Assembly: GCA_015847255.1 (NCBI GenBank)
Contig: JADLZK010007653.1
Coordinates: forward strand, 62,001 to 126,000
From: Hyparrhenia diplandra
Taxonomy: Eukaryota; Streptophyta; Magnoliopsida; Poales; Poaceae
DNA: 64,000 nt
Direction of reading: 5' to 3'
The position numbers and the translations under genes are program-made. Numbering within the stretch: the first letter of the stretch is position 1; each line of letters begins with the position of its first letter. Below, in pieces: positions 1-10,865 of this stretch. Under the pieces are notes generated by a model. The model had not been told where the DNA came from, did no database searches, and worked only from the letters and a program-made list of their open reading frames with translations.

Positions 1-2488
1 CCCAGAACCACTTTTTTCTGTATTGCCACCACATTTGTCCAGTGGCAAGAGTGCAGTCTACAAAAATGCCAACTGGAAACAATACTATGTATTTGGTGAC
101 GGTAATAAACTGACCTCTCTAGCTGATGACTCTTCTAGATCACATTAAGGAACTCAGTCGACCACAAGCTTTCTTTGCTTAGCAACCGATGCATGCAGAA
201 GAACCTGAAACCATGTCAGGTTTACTAAATTAATCAGTAGAAAGAGTGATATATCATTAGGATTGAAGTTATGCTTTGCCAGCAAGGAAAGAGTTTGACT
301 GGTAGAACTCCAACGAACAATGAAACTTAATCATCAGATTAAAGCTGAGTAACCACCAGCATCCCTATGCTTGAATTAAACATTTTTGACGGAACTAACA
401 ACCATACAAAAGTATCATATTCTAAAACTTCAGCAGATACATGTCCAATCACTTGGGAAAATAAAGTCTGACAGGATTGTTCAGTAATTTAGGTATAGAA
501 ATGGAAGCTTGCAACAGGTGCTTCTTTTTTTTTTTTATTCAATGGCAGACCCTGCAAACAAACCACAATTATTGATAGGAGTATTGCAATATCTATATGC
601 AATAGTTGGTCGAAATGCATGTGTGTTAGCTTGAGTGGATCAATTAAATAAACCCAAGTGACAGGAGTTACCTCAGCATACCTAATAAACTCAGTTTTTT
701 TAATCCTGAAGAGCTCTCCGTGCTGGACCTTGAAATTCTGGCTAATATCCAATTGACTGCAAAGAAAAACTATTGAGTACGGCAAATAAACCCAAGTGAT
801 TGGATAACCCGATGGAGTTTAATGGATGGAGTTTAATGAAGCTAATTCAGTGCGGCAACCTATCTCACATATATGATGTTATATGCTCCATCTCCAAGGA
901 GTTTTATGAAGCTTATTCTAGGACAGGTTGTAACACACATTTCAGCAATATGTCCCTTTCATTCTGAAGAAAAGCAAATGCCACCCAATTTTTAAAGGGT
1001 TCTCATGTGAAGGTCACTATTTTTTTTTTTGTAAAAAAAAACAACATAGCTTTTGAGCACCACAGCCTCAAACTCTTCCAACAGGATATAGTCCCATTAC
1101 TGACAATCTGCCACCTCCCAAAACATGAGTTGTATGTACACATATGTGGCTTTTTCAAGTATTGCTTTACTGCCTATCATGTATGGCATCTGCAAGTTGA
1201 AAATTCAGAACTCAAAACAAAAGGCAACACAAATTCGGATACCATTTCTCCAAGTTACATCTCACAACCTCTTTTTTTTTTCTGTGAGAAAATGTCTACA
1301 AGTGCCTCTCAGGTTTCAACAATTCTACAGCAAGTTGATCAGCAATGGCTTAAACAACATATCTGCAATGATTGATTACTCATGAAGAAAAAATTGAGAT
1401 CATATAGCTGTCACTCTAGTTCAAACACAAACGAAAAGGAAACAATGAAATACACCTCAAATCCACTAAAAAATCATCGAGAAATCAAAACTTGTTACCT
1501 TGAGGGCTAAAAAAACAGACTACGAGTGCACCAACAGAGAAGTCAGAGAGCAGAACTTTGCTATTCAGAAAAAAAAATTTGCTGACAAAGAAATGTGTAT
1601 GGCCAAAAAAAAATGACAGAAGCCATACTTTGGATATAGGAAACAGAGAGAAGCGATACACAACACATTTACACAACCTAGAAGTGAAAAAAAAGTATAA
1701 ACAGGAAAGCATGCTTTCCAGTTCTGGCATAGCTAACATAATTCATATGCCTCATCAGAGTCTGAACTTCACTCACTACTTGATTACTATGTTTTCAGCA
1801 GATCATTTAGAACTGGAAAGCATTTTTAAGAGCATAACAACAATCTGGCACAGAGATAATTGAAGAAACAAAATGACTCATGATGTCATAATCCTGATCA
1901 AGTGCAAATTCAAGAAACAATTACTCTGTTATTATGAGTATATGACCAATCAACATATGTGAAATTGGGAAACGCAAGTGTTTCAAAATTGGATAATCCA
2001 GGGCAGCTTTCCTGATTATACCTTGATGTCTGAATGTTGGATTGTGGACGTTCCTTACCAACTACAGGAAACCAAAAAGGATCTGAAGTTTAACAGAAAC
2101 ACAAGAAAACTTGGGAGAGACTTTATATATGACTCATGCAATTAAACCTCATCGTCCTTCGTTATGATCTAGTCCAAAGAAAATTATAATTATAATTTTT
2201 TCAGTCCAGCACACTTTTTTTTTTTGTTTTTCTCAGAATTCAATTATCGATACAATACACATTTAACTTTATCGTTTCCCATTTACTGATTCTTTTTTTT
2301 TTTTTGCAGACTTCCATTGGTATTCATTGGGTGACCGATTCACAAGGGATCAGGGAAGCTGCAACATGCCTACTCTTTGGCCAGCCATCATGGTACCATA
2401 GGACTTGTAGAGCAGAGAGTAAAAATAAGCAATAACAGCAAGAGGAGATGATGTTGTAAAAAAAAAAAGGCAAGAGGAGGAACCTCAC
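1..2488. other. AT-rich sequence without an identified gene
   Basis: The stretch is AT-rich with many T and A homopolymers and only short, low-complexity open frames, as expected of introns or intergenic DNA. Apart from the candidate minus-strand exon at 672-756 I see no RNA gene, transposon end or long repeat. It may be the intron-rich body of a minus-strand gene that begins near 2.7 kb and leaves the window on the left. Confidence 0.4.
672..756 (-). other. Candidate internal exon of an unidentified gene
   Basis: On the minus strand a pyrimidine-rich stretch ending TTTGCAG precedes an 85-base open segment that ends in a good donor, GAG|GTAACTCC. One frame reads without stops and includes the peptide KVQHGELFRIKKTEFIRYAE, whose mixed charged and hydrophobic composition looks like real protein. 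I do not recognise the family. It could belong to the same transcript as the candidate first exons near 2.5-2.7 kb. Splice motifs alone are weak evidence. Confidence 0.25.
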
Positions 2489-2710
2489 CTTCAATTTTCT
2501 TCGAACTTGACATGGCCTGAGATCCCAGAGCTTAGCAGGTGCAGAGAATAGGATCAAAACAATAATCAAATCAATGTTTTGACTAATAAAAGTCAGGCTT
2601 AGCAGGTGCAATCAGGCTTCGATAAGAAGGCCAAGCATGTCCCATATAAGGCATAATACATGTATACCAGATCCGAATAATAAAAGTGAGGAGTGAGGCA
2701 ACAAAATACC
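2489..2710 (-). other. Candidate 5' end of a minus-strand spliced gene
   Basis: Reading the minus strand, a GC-rich segment ends at 2710 with GAGACAG|GTATTT. An acceptor CTGCTAAG then opens a 42-base exon (2530 to 2489) ending AAG|GTGAGG. This small exon contains an ATG in good context, GGCCATGTCA, starting MSSSKKIE. The frame upstream in the GC-rich segment meets a stop before any ATG, so that segment would be 5' leader. A possible next acceptor (CTACAAG, near 2405) leads to about 26 codons and a stop. I cannot name the product; a noncoding transcript is equally possible. Confidence 0.25.
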
Positions 2711-3451
2711 TGTCTCGCGCTCATCGCTGCTGGCGGCAGCATCCGACTGCGGTCCGTCCGGGTTGACCAGGCGATGTGGAGGCGGCGTCTTCACCGTCGG
2801 CGGGGGGCAGAATACTGCAGTCCGTCCGTTCACAGCAGTCGCCGTCGACGAGGCCTTGGCGACGTTGCGGCGTCAACCAGGGAGTGGGACAAGGAAGGGC
2901 GCCGCGGGGCAGAATACGATGAGGAGATCACCACAACCGCCGCCACTCAGCCATGAACATGGATCCTTGCGATAGGGAAGCCACCGCGTCTGACGTATGC
3001 GATGGGGAGGTTGCGACGGGGAAGCCGCGGAGGGGCGACCGGCTGGTGGGGGCGATGACAGCGACGATGGCCAGGGAGTGTGGTGCGGCGTGCGGCGTGC
3101 GGGGAAGAGAGGCGGCTGCGCCTACGGCGTGCCGTGCGATGTGCGGGTGCGGCGAAGGGAAGGGAGAGGAAGAGGGCGTGATTAGTGGGAGCTTGCATGC
3201 CGAATAAAACGTCGGTCCCACATGGCGGCGCTTTTTTTAACAGAGAGGGGGGCACCGATCGCACGAAGGGGAGGTGGCGGACACAAACTTTTTACCGCAC
3301 GAAAAAAATATCCCCTTTTCATCGTAAAGATGTTGTAGAGATTTTTCTGTAATGTCTTTGTAGTTGAAATAGAGTCAAAAGAATCTAAATGGGAATATTC
3401 ACACATGAAACCATGTTTGAAAACAAGAGCTCCAGAGTCTTGTGCCTGATA
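2711..3451. promoter_or_regulatory. GC-rich leader or CpG-rich promoter region
   Basis: GC content rises sharply here with many CG dinucleotides, then returns to AT-rich sequence near 3290. Overlapping open frames on both strands are rich in Arg, Ala, Pro and Gly with no domain, which is what GC-rich noncoding DNA produces. Its position next to the candidate minus-strand first exon suggests a promoter or 5' leader. No TATA box is evident. Confidence 0.3.
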
Positions 3452-3466
3452 TTTGATAGTCCTTTT
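3452..3466. repeat. Target-site duplication, left copy
   Basis: TTTGATAGTCCTTTT, identical to 5469-5483. The length suits target-primed reverse transcription. The last T bases merge with the element's tail, so the exact boundary is uncertain by a few bases. Confidence 0.8.
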
Positions 3467-5468
3467 TTTTTTGAATTTTCACCGGGGAGGCGCCCCCACC
3501 TGAATTATATTCAAGTGCCCAAAATGGCCGATAACCTCGTTTTTGGGGAAAACGAGGCCAACCCCTCGCCGCCCAGGTTAATTATGGAAAAGCGGACTAA
3601 AACCGCATAACGGCCTCTGGTGCGAGGCTAGGATGTGGCTAATCCACAAAGAAACAACAACAACAAAGCACCCTGGCACGAGGCGAAAAGTGGCATAACC
3701 ACGTAAAAGAGATACTAGCGAGAGGAGAGACTACACAAGACACGGGGAGTTCATCGACGATGTCTCGGGAGGTGAATGACGCCGTAGAACGTAATCATCG
3801 TCCTAAAGCGAGAAACCCGGCAAGGCTTTCGCCCAAGCCCCGTGTCGAGGAGAAGCCGTTTGCAATGGTTCTTGCTGCCCCAACAAGGAAAATTCGTCAC
3901 CGGCTCGGAGAGTTCTGGCCGAGCTTTCGCCCCGTAACCTATGTTGCCGCCTGGGAGACCCACCGAGGGGACACAAGAACCAGCAAGTGTCCACGCCGAA
4001 CATAGGTGGTAGCCGGTCGCCGCCACACCACGGGGCGGAGGCGCGCACGGCGGGCATCGCCCGCCAAGACGAAGACGAAGAAGGGGTGGGTGCCGGCCGC
4101 CACCACTCCACACGGAGCCGATCACGGACTCGCCGTGAAGGAGGGGCGCGCACCGGCCCGCGCCCTCGTCCGAAGAAGTTGTCGACCGCCGCCACACCGC
4201 CGGAGCCGCGGTCGGACTTCGCCCGCGGATGGGAGGCGCAGCGCCCGGCAGAAGCCCACGCGATGCGGCCGCCGCCACACCGCCGAGCCCGCTTCCGGGA
4301 CTTCGCTGCGACGGAGGGAGGCGCAAGACCGGTAAAGAACCTCGCCAGAGCGAGAGGATGGTGGCGGATGCCGCCACACCCCGCGGAGCCGCGACGGACG
4401 CGCCCGCAGGTGGGAGGCGCGCGACCGACACCGCCAACAAAGAATCACCCAAACCTCGTCCAAGGCCAACACCGTCCACGGCACCTTTGCCCTCCCCAAA
4501 GTGGCGAGAAGGCCCTCTTGTAAGCGGAGCCGCAAGATGGGGAGGAGGATCGTGCTTGGTATTAGTAGCCCCGCCGCCCGGCAAGCCCCACGGCCAAACA
4601 ATGCGAACCAAGCTGCGGTTGGACCTGCACACGCACACGAAGAACACGGACACGCGGCCCCACCGCCGGCATGCCCGGCCCGGACCACGCGCCCCGCGAC
4701 GCTGCGAAACCACACCGTCGGACCCGAGGAGGAGTCGCCGTGGCACACCGCCATAGCGGCTCTCCTGCTGGGAGGAAGGGACGCCGGAAGACGAACCGCC
4801 GTGCGGTGGGGGGCGGTCACGGGTTGGGCTTGCCGCCGCTCCGCTCCCCTGGAGGGTTGCACGAAGACACCATGGCACCGCCCTCCGGGGGCTCCGGCCG
4901 TCGGGCGCCCCACCTCGCCCGAGTCAGCCTCGACGCTACCCGGAGCCGCCGCCGCAGACTGGCAGCTCAAACGCCCCACGCCGCGGATCCGGGGCGGGGA
5001 TGGCGAATCCGGGGAGCTGGGGGCCGGATCCCGTTCGAGCGGATCACGTCGTCGTCGCCCAAGCGGGGGCGCGCCGTGTCCCAACGCCGCCCAAGGAAGA
5101 CGCCGCCGGGCCGCGGGCCCCGCCGCGATCGGGCCCTTCCGCGTCGCGTCGTCGCGGCTCCGGGCGGGGGGAGGGCGGATCCGCTTCGAGGGGTGCCGGA
5201 TCCACGCCCCCACGCCGCCGTGAAGCCGCCAAGTTGGGCGGGCAGCGCCGTGGTCCTCCCGCCGCCCGGAGTGACGCGCCGAAAGGGAGAAACCCCCGCC
5301 GCCGCCGTCTGGAGGCCCACGCGGCTTTCCCGGCAGGCTCTCCGGCGGGCAGGGGAGAGAGTGGTGGGGGGCGGCGAGGCGGCGCGGTGGTTTCGCCGCC
5401 CGAGTCGCCGCCGGGGGGCGACGCGGGGGCCTCCCTCTTCTTATCCGTGAAACTGGTACTTTGACAGC
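3467..5468 (-). mobile_element. GC-rich retroposon with poly(A) tail and 15-bp target duplication
   Basis: The two ends carry the same 15 bases, TTTGATAGTCCTTTT, at 3452-3466 and 5469-5483. The left end then enters a T run (to 3472), the reverse complement of a poly(A) tail, so the element lies on the minus strand with its 3' end at left. The 3' region has an inverted repeat at 3535-3557 and a G/C-rich block of the type seen at grass LINE 3' ends. The body of about 2 kb is extremely GC-rich. The long frames on both strands overlap one another and are low complexity; no endonuclease or reverse transcriptase motif is visible. I infer a LINE-mobilised non-autonomous retroposon or a rearranged LINE derivative. 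Confidence 0.75.
3535..3557. other. Perfect 9-bp stem-loop near the retroposon 3' end
   Basis: CCTCGTTTT and AAAACGAGG pair perfectly around a 5-base loop. It lies about 60 bases inside the tail, where LINE-family RNAs often carry a structure recognised by reverse transcriptase; the recognition role is inferred. Confidence 0.6.
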
Positions 5469-5483
5469 TTTGATAGTCCTTTT
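5469..5483. repeat. Target-site duplication, right copy
   Basis: TTTGATAGTCCTTTT, identical to 3452-3466, marking the 5' end of the minus-strand retroposon. Confidence 0.8.
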
Positions 5484-7056
5484 AACTAATATGGTCCTCT
5501 GACTAGATGTGCCTATGTTTTGTATTAGTTTTTGAAGTTCTGTTACCTACGTGTCTACATTGTCTCAGGTGGGAGGTACACCTTAGTGGTTAATCGACTA
5601 CAGGTTATTCTAATAAACATCTACACCAGTTATATGAAGGTGTACATATTCATGATTTTGTTCAGTTAAACAAGACAATTGCATTATCCAATTGAGCAAC
5701 TAATTTAAACTCATGGCCACATTCCTTTCCACCTATGCTTTTTGTCAGTGATGTTGAATAGAAAATTTTTCGATTGACTCCTGCCACCAAAATGCATGTA
5801 AAGTATCACATTCCCATTAACTTTGGGCTCATTGACTTCTCTATGTGAACTATGTGTTGCAAATAACATGCTCTGAAGCACTTCTAGATTCTCATAGCAA
5901 GTAACAATAGGTTTGTGCCAGAATTCACTGGTTCTTGCTGGACTGTTTGTTCTGTCATACTTTCAAGTATTTACTTGTGTACAGGTAAAGGAATGCTTCA
6001 AATCGAGACTGATGCAATGTTACTTATGTGCTCCCATTTGAGATTGACTCTGTTTGTCAATCATGTTGAGTTTTGAATAGAAGCATGTATAGATGGTTTG
6101 ATATTTTAATGTCTTACGGGTTTTCATTCAGACTTGTCTGCTGACAGCTATAACTACATCGTGCTGACTACTGATTCTATTTTTAATACAACTTTATTAT
6201 ATTTATGTAACTCATTGCTGCCCAAAAAAGTGAAAGGCCGTAGTCCTTAGTTTATTTCTATTTTCTAGCGCACTTCTTAGTTCCTAATAGTTTTATGCTT
6301 CAGTAACTAAGCAAGCAGGTCGAACTGTACATGCCACTCTTCGTGTGTCGTCAACACCTTGTGGTCTCCGGTCCAGGTATGCTAACAACAAAAACAGATT
6401 TTTTTTGTGTTTGCTTGCAGACAGTTCAAGATCAACTCCGAAAAGGCACTGACTTCTAAGTTAAAAGATTTGCAGACAGTTCAAGATCAACAGATTTGGA
6501 GTGCAAGGCAGCCACAAGTTCAACGAAATTTCCATGAAGAAATATGTTGCTTCAGTATGCAAGACAACAACGTTTCTAGAGGTGGACTACTGTGGTCTTG
6601 TACGAAATTTCCATGAAGAAATATGTTGCTTCAGTATACTCCCAGCTTCTTTATGAGTACTGAGTACTAATTATTTCAGTGATGCATAGTGCTATTTTTA
6701 AAAAGATCAGCATGTGTGGTTTCATGATTGAGCTATCAATTTATGATGGTGGGAACTTCTGGTGATTTATAGACAACCATAATATTTTTAAATAGAGAGT
6801 TGTGCTTTAAAGATAAATTTGACGTATGTGTTTTTTAGTGTCATTTTTTTTTGGTGTTCCATTGACATGTGTCAAAGCGATGTTTGGCTAATGTTTGTAA
6901 CGATACAACACATGTGTATAATATACCTTATTTTTTCTCGTTGCAAGGCACGAAAAGGTCTATACAGGAGAGTTAGTTAGTATGATGGTTAATATTTCAC
7001 AAACTTTGTCTTTTGGATTAAATATCGCTTTAGCGGTATTTGATTTTATAATATTA
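5484..7056. other. Noncoding AT-rich spacer with short direct repeats
   Basis: No convincing gene. Two direct duplications are visible: ACAGTTCAAGATCAAC near 6420 and 6477, and a roughly 35-base segment beginning CGAAATTTCCATGAAG near 6526 and 6603. A good acceptor-like tract (GTTTGCTTGCAG) precedes the first repeat at about 6419, so part of this may be an old exon or pseudogene, but no protein family is recognisable. Confidence 0.4.
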
Positions 7057-7300
7057 CTCTCTCTGTCCCAATAAAACATGCAATTCTCGCTTTTCGAGAA
7101 GTCAAACGATTCCGGTTTCGACTAAATTTATATAGATTATAGTACAAAATTAGTATCAATGGATTCATGACGGAATATATTTTCATAATAAATTTTGTTT
7201 GAGACATAAATATTAATACTAAGTACTATAAAATTTGTCAAACTTTGATCAAGTTGACCGATACAATTCTCATAGTTGCATGTTTTTTGGATGGAAGGAG
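7057..7300. mobile_element. Stowaway-type MITE (Tc1/mariner derivative)
   Basis: A 244-bp AT-rich element with terminal inverted repeats of the Stowaway type. The left end begins CTCTCTCTGTCCCAATAAAA; the reverse complement of the right end begins CTCCTTCCATCC and continues with ACATGCAA like the left arm. Both ends abut a TA dinucleotide (7055-7056 and 7301-7302), the expected target duplication. No coding capacity. Such MITEs are common near grass genes, and this one lies about 450 bp upstream of the MurG-like start. Confidence 0.85.
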
Positions 7301-7754
7301 TATTATCTTACCTTGCGATCCGTGTGTTTTTAATACAAAAAGTTTTATCCCGTAGCAACGCACGGGCGCACTACCCATAAAAGAGAAAAGAATTGTAGAA
7401 TACCTATCACTTATGTCACGGAACCTAAATCAGGCGGTCGGAACAAGTCGACTCGGCGACCCGCTGCCGGCTCCTCCGACGACGCCTTCTTCCACGAAAA
7501 GGAAGCGCCGTAGGATGAGGAATGGCACCGATCCGCTAAGGATACGCGAGCGGGGAGTTTTACGAAGCGGAACGGGGATCGTCTTTTTGGTGGGCCTGGG
7601 TGGTTGCACTTGCACGAGGCCCACGACGCCTGCGTCCGGAAGACGCCAAACGGCGGGACGCCCGTAAACCAATGTGTTTAGATTTTCTTTGAGCGCACTT
7701 TTTCTTTTCCCGAGCTACGCTTCTGGCGCAAGCATACGATAGGAGCCAAGAGAA
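7301..7754 (+). promoter_or_regulatory. Upstream region and probable 5' leader of the MurG-like gene
   Basis: Sequence changes from AT-rich to GC-rich towards the start codon at 7755, as in many grass genes. Around 7345-7368 there is a motif with CAACGCACGGG like that at many grass Helitron termini, but no complete end is present. The open frame 7413-7667 is basic and low complexity and is not credited as a gene. No clear TATA box was found. Confidence 0.4.
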
Positions 7755-9518
7755 ATGGCGCAGTGGCCGCCCATCGGATCCGCACCCTCGTTCCGCGATC
7801 CGCTTCCTCGCCTCCGCGGCACCCAAACCTATAGTTGGCCATGCGGCCCGCCCCGTGGCCGGCGATTTGGGCCCGAAACACAGCCCGGCCCGGTGGTAGC
7901 GTGCCGTGCCGGCCCGGCCCGAGGCACCAGGCCGTGCCTGGGCCGCTGGCCTGGCCCGTGGCACGCACGGCACGGCCCGACAAAGAAAAACGGCCCGGTG
8001 CGGCCCGGTGTTTAAACTATCAAGCAGCAGCCCAACAACAAAAATAACAGGCTCCTTGGCCTGCTAAAGGCCCGTAGCCACAAACCCTAACACTACTTGC
8101 CCCCAACTCCCCCCACCGGCCGCCACCCCGTCTCTTTCCGCGCGAACGCGACGCGGACACCGCCGTCTCCTCTTCCTTCCACCGCTCTCAGCTCGACGCG
8201 TTCGCGACACCGCCGCCTCCTCTTCCCTTCCACTGCTCTCAGCTCCTCCAGTCCTCCTCTCACTCTCTCAGTCTCTCACCGCCGCCGGCAGCTCGACCAC
8301 GCCACCTGCTCCACCGCCGCCGGCAGCTCGACCAGGACGGTACCTTCAGCATCCCAGGTCGTCGTCTACGACGCCGCCACGCTCGCCGACTCGGGGCTCC
8401 TCGCCGCGCTCCGCTTCCTTCCCGCTCCGCGGCGGTTCCCGTGGCTGCCCTGCCTCCCTCCCTCGACGTCGACAGCGGGCGGCCGGCACGGCACGGGAAA
8501 ACAGCCCGTGGGCCGTGCCCTGGGCCGGAGGCCGGGCACGAGCACGGCCGGCACGGCGGCCCGGCTCGGCACGGCGGCGTGCTGGCCCGGCACGGCACGG
8601 CGTGCCGGCGTGCCATGCCGGCCCGGCACGGTGGCCATCTATACCCAAACCTCAAACCTCGCCGTCCCCCGCGCGCTGCGGCGCCCGCGCGCCTCCGCTG
8701 CCACCTTTCCCACTCCAGTGACTCCACCTCCCCCGGCCCTTACCACCTACGACCCAGACCGAGACCCCAACCATGAATCCGAATCCCAAGAATCCCTACG
8801 CTTTGCCTTCGCCTGTGGCGGCGCGGGCGCTGGTGGCGCGTCTACTCCGCCATCGCGCTCGCCGACGAGCTGCACGCCGCGCTGCCGTCCTCTTGCTCCC
8901 TCATTCTTGGCGCGCCCGCCCCGTCATTAGAGTCCTCAGCTGCCGCTGCGGCCTCCTACCCGTTCGCCCCCGTCCCGCTGCGCTGCCTCCCGCGCGGGAT
9001 CCTCGCCGCGGCGCTGCACCTCCGCCGATTCCGCCCGCACGTCCTTGTTTCTACAGGAGGCGCTCCCGCGCTACCGGCCTGCCTCGCCGCGCTCATGCTC
9101 GGCCTCCCCTTCGTGATCAGGACCAGGACGCCTCTCCGGCTCCGGCCACCCGCCTTCTCGCTCCCTTCGCCCGCCGCGTTTTTCCTCGCCTTCAACGCTC
9201 CCGTGCGACTCCTCCCAAAACGCAGGTGCGCCGTCTATGGTAACCCTGTCGCATGTCCATCCTTAAGTGCAGCGCATCTAAGACAGAGGCGTTGGCGCGC
9301 TTCTTCCCGAGAGCGGGGTTGTTGGGCGAACACGAGGCGCAGGTCGTGCTCGTGCTTGGTGGAGCGGAGGGGTCGCCGGAGATCAACGTGGCGGTGCTCA
9401 AGGTGTATTACGAGATGCTGAGGAGTAAGGATCGGTACATTATATGGCAGACTGGGACGGAGACTTTCTGCGAGATGGAGAGCCTCGTCAGGGCCCATCG
9501 CCGGCTTTTTCTTACCCC
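7755..9518 (+). CDS. MurG-like exon 1: transit peptide, N-domain and start of C-domain (broken)
   Basis: Start chosen at 7755 because its frame, once the hAT and one target-duplication copy are skipped, continues without a stop at 8652 into the N-domain (ESQESLRFAFACGG). Frame then shifts near 8840 before YSAIALADEL, and again near 9246, where GNPV should run on into the C-domain beginning MSILKCSASK. Both look like single missing bases. The C-domain part reads LVLGGAEGSPEINVAVLKVY and IIWQTGTETFCEMESLVRAH, diagnostic of the plant MurG branch. The exon ends CTTACCCC|GTGAGT, leaving two bases of a Pro codon that is completed in exon 2. Confidence 0.8.
7830..8643. mobile_element. Non-autonomous hAT element inside MurG-like exon 1
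   Basis: The 8-bp sequence CCCAAACC flanks the element (7822-7829 and 8644-8651), the hAT target-duplication length. Terminal inverted repeats read TATAGTTGGCCA at left and TATAGATGGCCA as the complement of the right end. Both subterminal regions are packed with GGCCCG/GGCACGG motifs, the repeat style of plant hAT ends, and the middle (about 8040-8480) is GC-rich leader-like sequence. No transposase is encoded. Element plus one duplicated 8-mer is 822 bases, a multiple of three, but an in-frame stop at 8013-8015 prevents read-through. Confidence 0.88.
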
Positions 9519-10099
9519 GTGAGTTATCTTTGTTTGCTGTTTTCCTCAGCAGCAGCTCGAATTGCTAACTGGATGGTTAGTTATGTAATTTCAGAGATGC
9601 TCATATTCACGCACCCTCACCAAGCCGGTAGATCTTAAGATTGATAAAGTCACTACAAGTCACTACGAGCTTTTCCCAATCGATGGACACATTGTGTACC
9701 CTAGAATGAATTTCCTTATTTCTTGATTTCTTCTATAATGAATCCAGGAAAATACAAACACCCATGTTAAGTCTAGGACTAGAAATATGATGGATATGTT
9801 TCACACAAGTGACCTATGTGCCACATTTCTGTATGTGCTCGAAGCTTTGTACATTCTCAAAGAAGGCATTGAGAGTTAGGTGTGATCATGAGAATAATTC
9901 GGTGAGCAAAGGATAGATATGTCGTCTTTTTTTCCTATAGGGAACACAATTCTACTTGGTTTTATTCTAAAAACTTTACAATTTTACTTTGTTCATTCAG
10001 TTGGTCCCATTGCTATTTCAATCTGTTTTGCCTGGCGTTTTTGTCCTATGTGTTAGGCTGATTCACCGCTGACACTTCCAAATGTTCCTTCTTGTGAAG
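9519..10099 (+). other. MurG-like intron 1
   Basis: GT-AG intron of 581 bases (donor CCCC|GTGAGT, acceptor GTGAAG|GTTC). AT-rich, with no transposon or open frame of note. Confidence 0.75.
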
Positions 10100-10208
10100 G
10101 TTCTTGCATGAATTGGAAATGGCATATGCTGCCTCTGATGTTGTAATTTCTCGAGCTGGTGCAATGACGTGCACTGAGATATTGGCCACTGGGAAACCGT
10201 CAATTCTG
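10100..10208 (+). CDS. MurG-like exon 2: UDP-GlcNAc binding motif
   Basis: Intact 109-base exon encoding FLHELEMAYAASDVVISRAG then AMTCTEILATGKPSIL. The SRAG...E...G.P segment is the signature of the MurG nucleotide-sugar site. Ends CTG|GTATCA, leaving a complete codon. Confidence 0.88.
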
Positions 10209-10401
10209 GTATCATACATCATGTTGATATATTGTTTCTAATTCCTATGTTTTCCTTCATTTTTTGTCTTGACTAGGTAGATGCCCGTGCGTTGCAACGG
10301 GAAAAAAAACTATCACTGTAATACAAATATAAATGTGTATTGTGTTGTTACATAAAAACAATACTTCGAACTGATGTCCTGTTAACTCACTTATCCGGCA
10401 C

Positions 10402-10530
10402 CAGCATCCAGGCCATCAAACATTGCCTACAGCCAACGCCATAGGTAGATTTTCCAGCTTCCTACCCCAAACAGGCCATCCAACATTGCCTACAGCCAAA
10501 GCCATAGGTAGATTTTATATGCTTGCTGCC
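10402..10530. repeat. Tandem duplication of about 60 bp
   Basis: AGGCCATC(A/C)AACATTGCC followed by CATAGGTAGATTTT occurs twice about 60 bases apart. The duplication lies inside the Helitron. Confidence 0.55.
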
Positions 10531-10865
10531 CCCAAACCACACATGCCTCCTCCATTTATTCTACTTGCAGACTTCCAACCTTTCCTGAAGCTAATAAAAA
10601 TATAAGCCAGGTGCCTCAAATATATGTCTGCAATAATGGCCCTTATAGCACATTACAAGATTTGACATTCTTGGGATGGGTCCAACAAGTTCTTTTCATG
10701 GCCATTCTAAACCACTTGAATAATATCCATGTAGAACTGTATTTATAAATGCAGATAGAAATTAGTAGGCTCCATTAAAAGGTTCACATCTAGAACTGTA
10801 TTTTTAATATATAAAGGCTTATTAGAATCTGGAGGTGCTTCAGATATAAGGATGTGGCACCTTAC

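Noticed and set aside
1007..1863. Open frames of about 100 codons in the left AT-rich part
   Set aside because: Low-complexity Phe/Lys-rich translations from homopolymers, with no coding signature.
3751..5464. Several long overlapping open frames on both strands in the GC-rich retroposon
   Set aside because: They overlap in many frames, are Arg/Pro/Ala/Gly-rich and show no domain; high GC content alone removes stop codons.
7340..7375. Helitron 3' end suggested by CAACGCACGGGC
   Set aside because: No CTAG/CTRR terminus and no matching TC start with an A flank was found.
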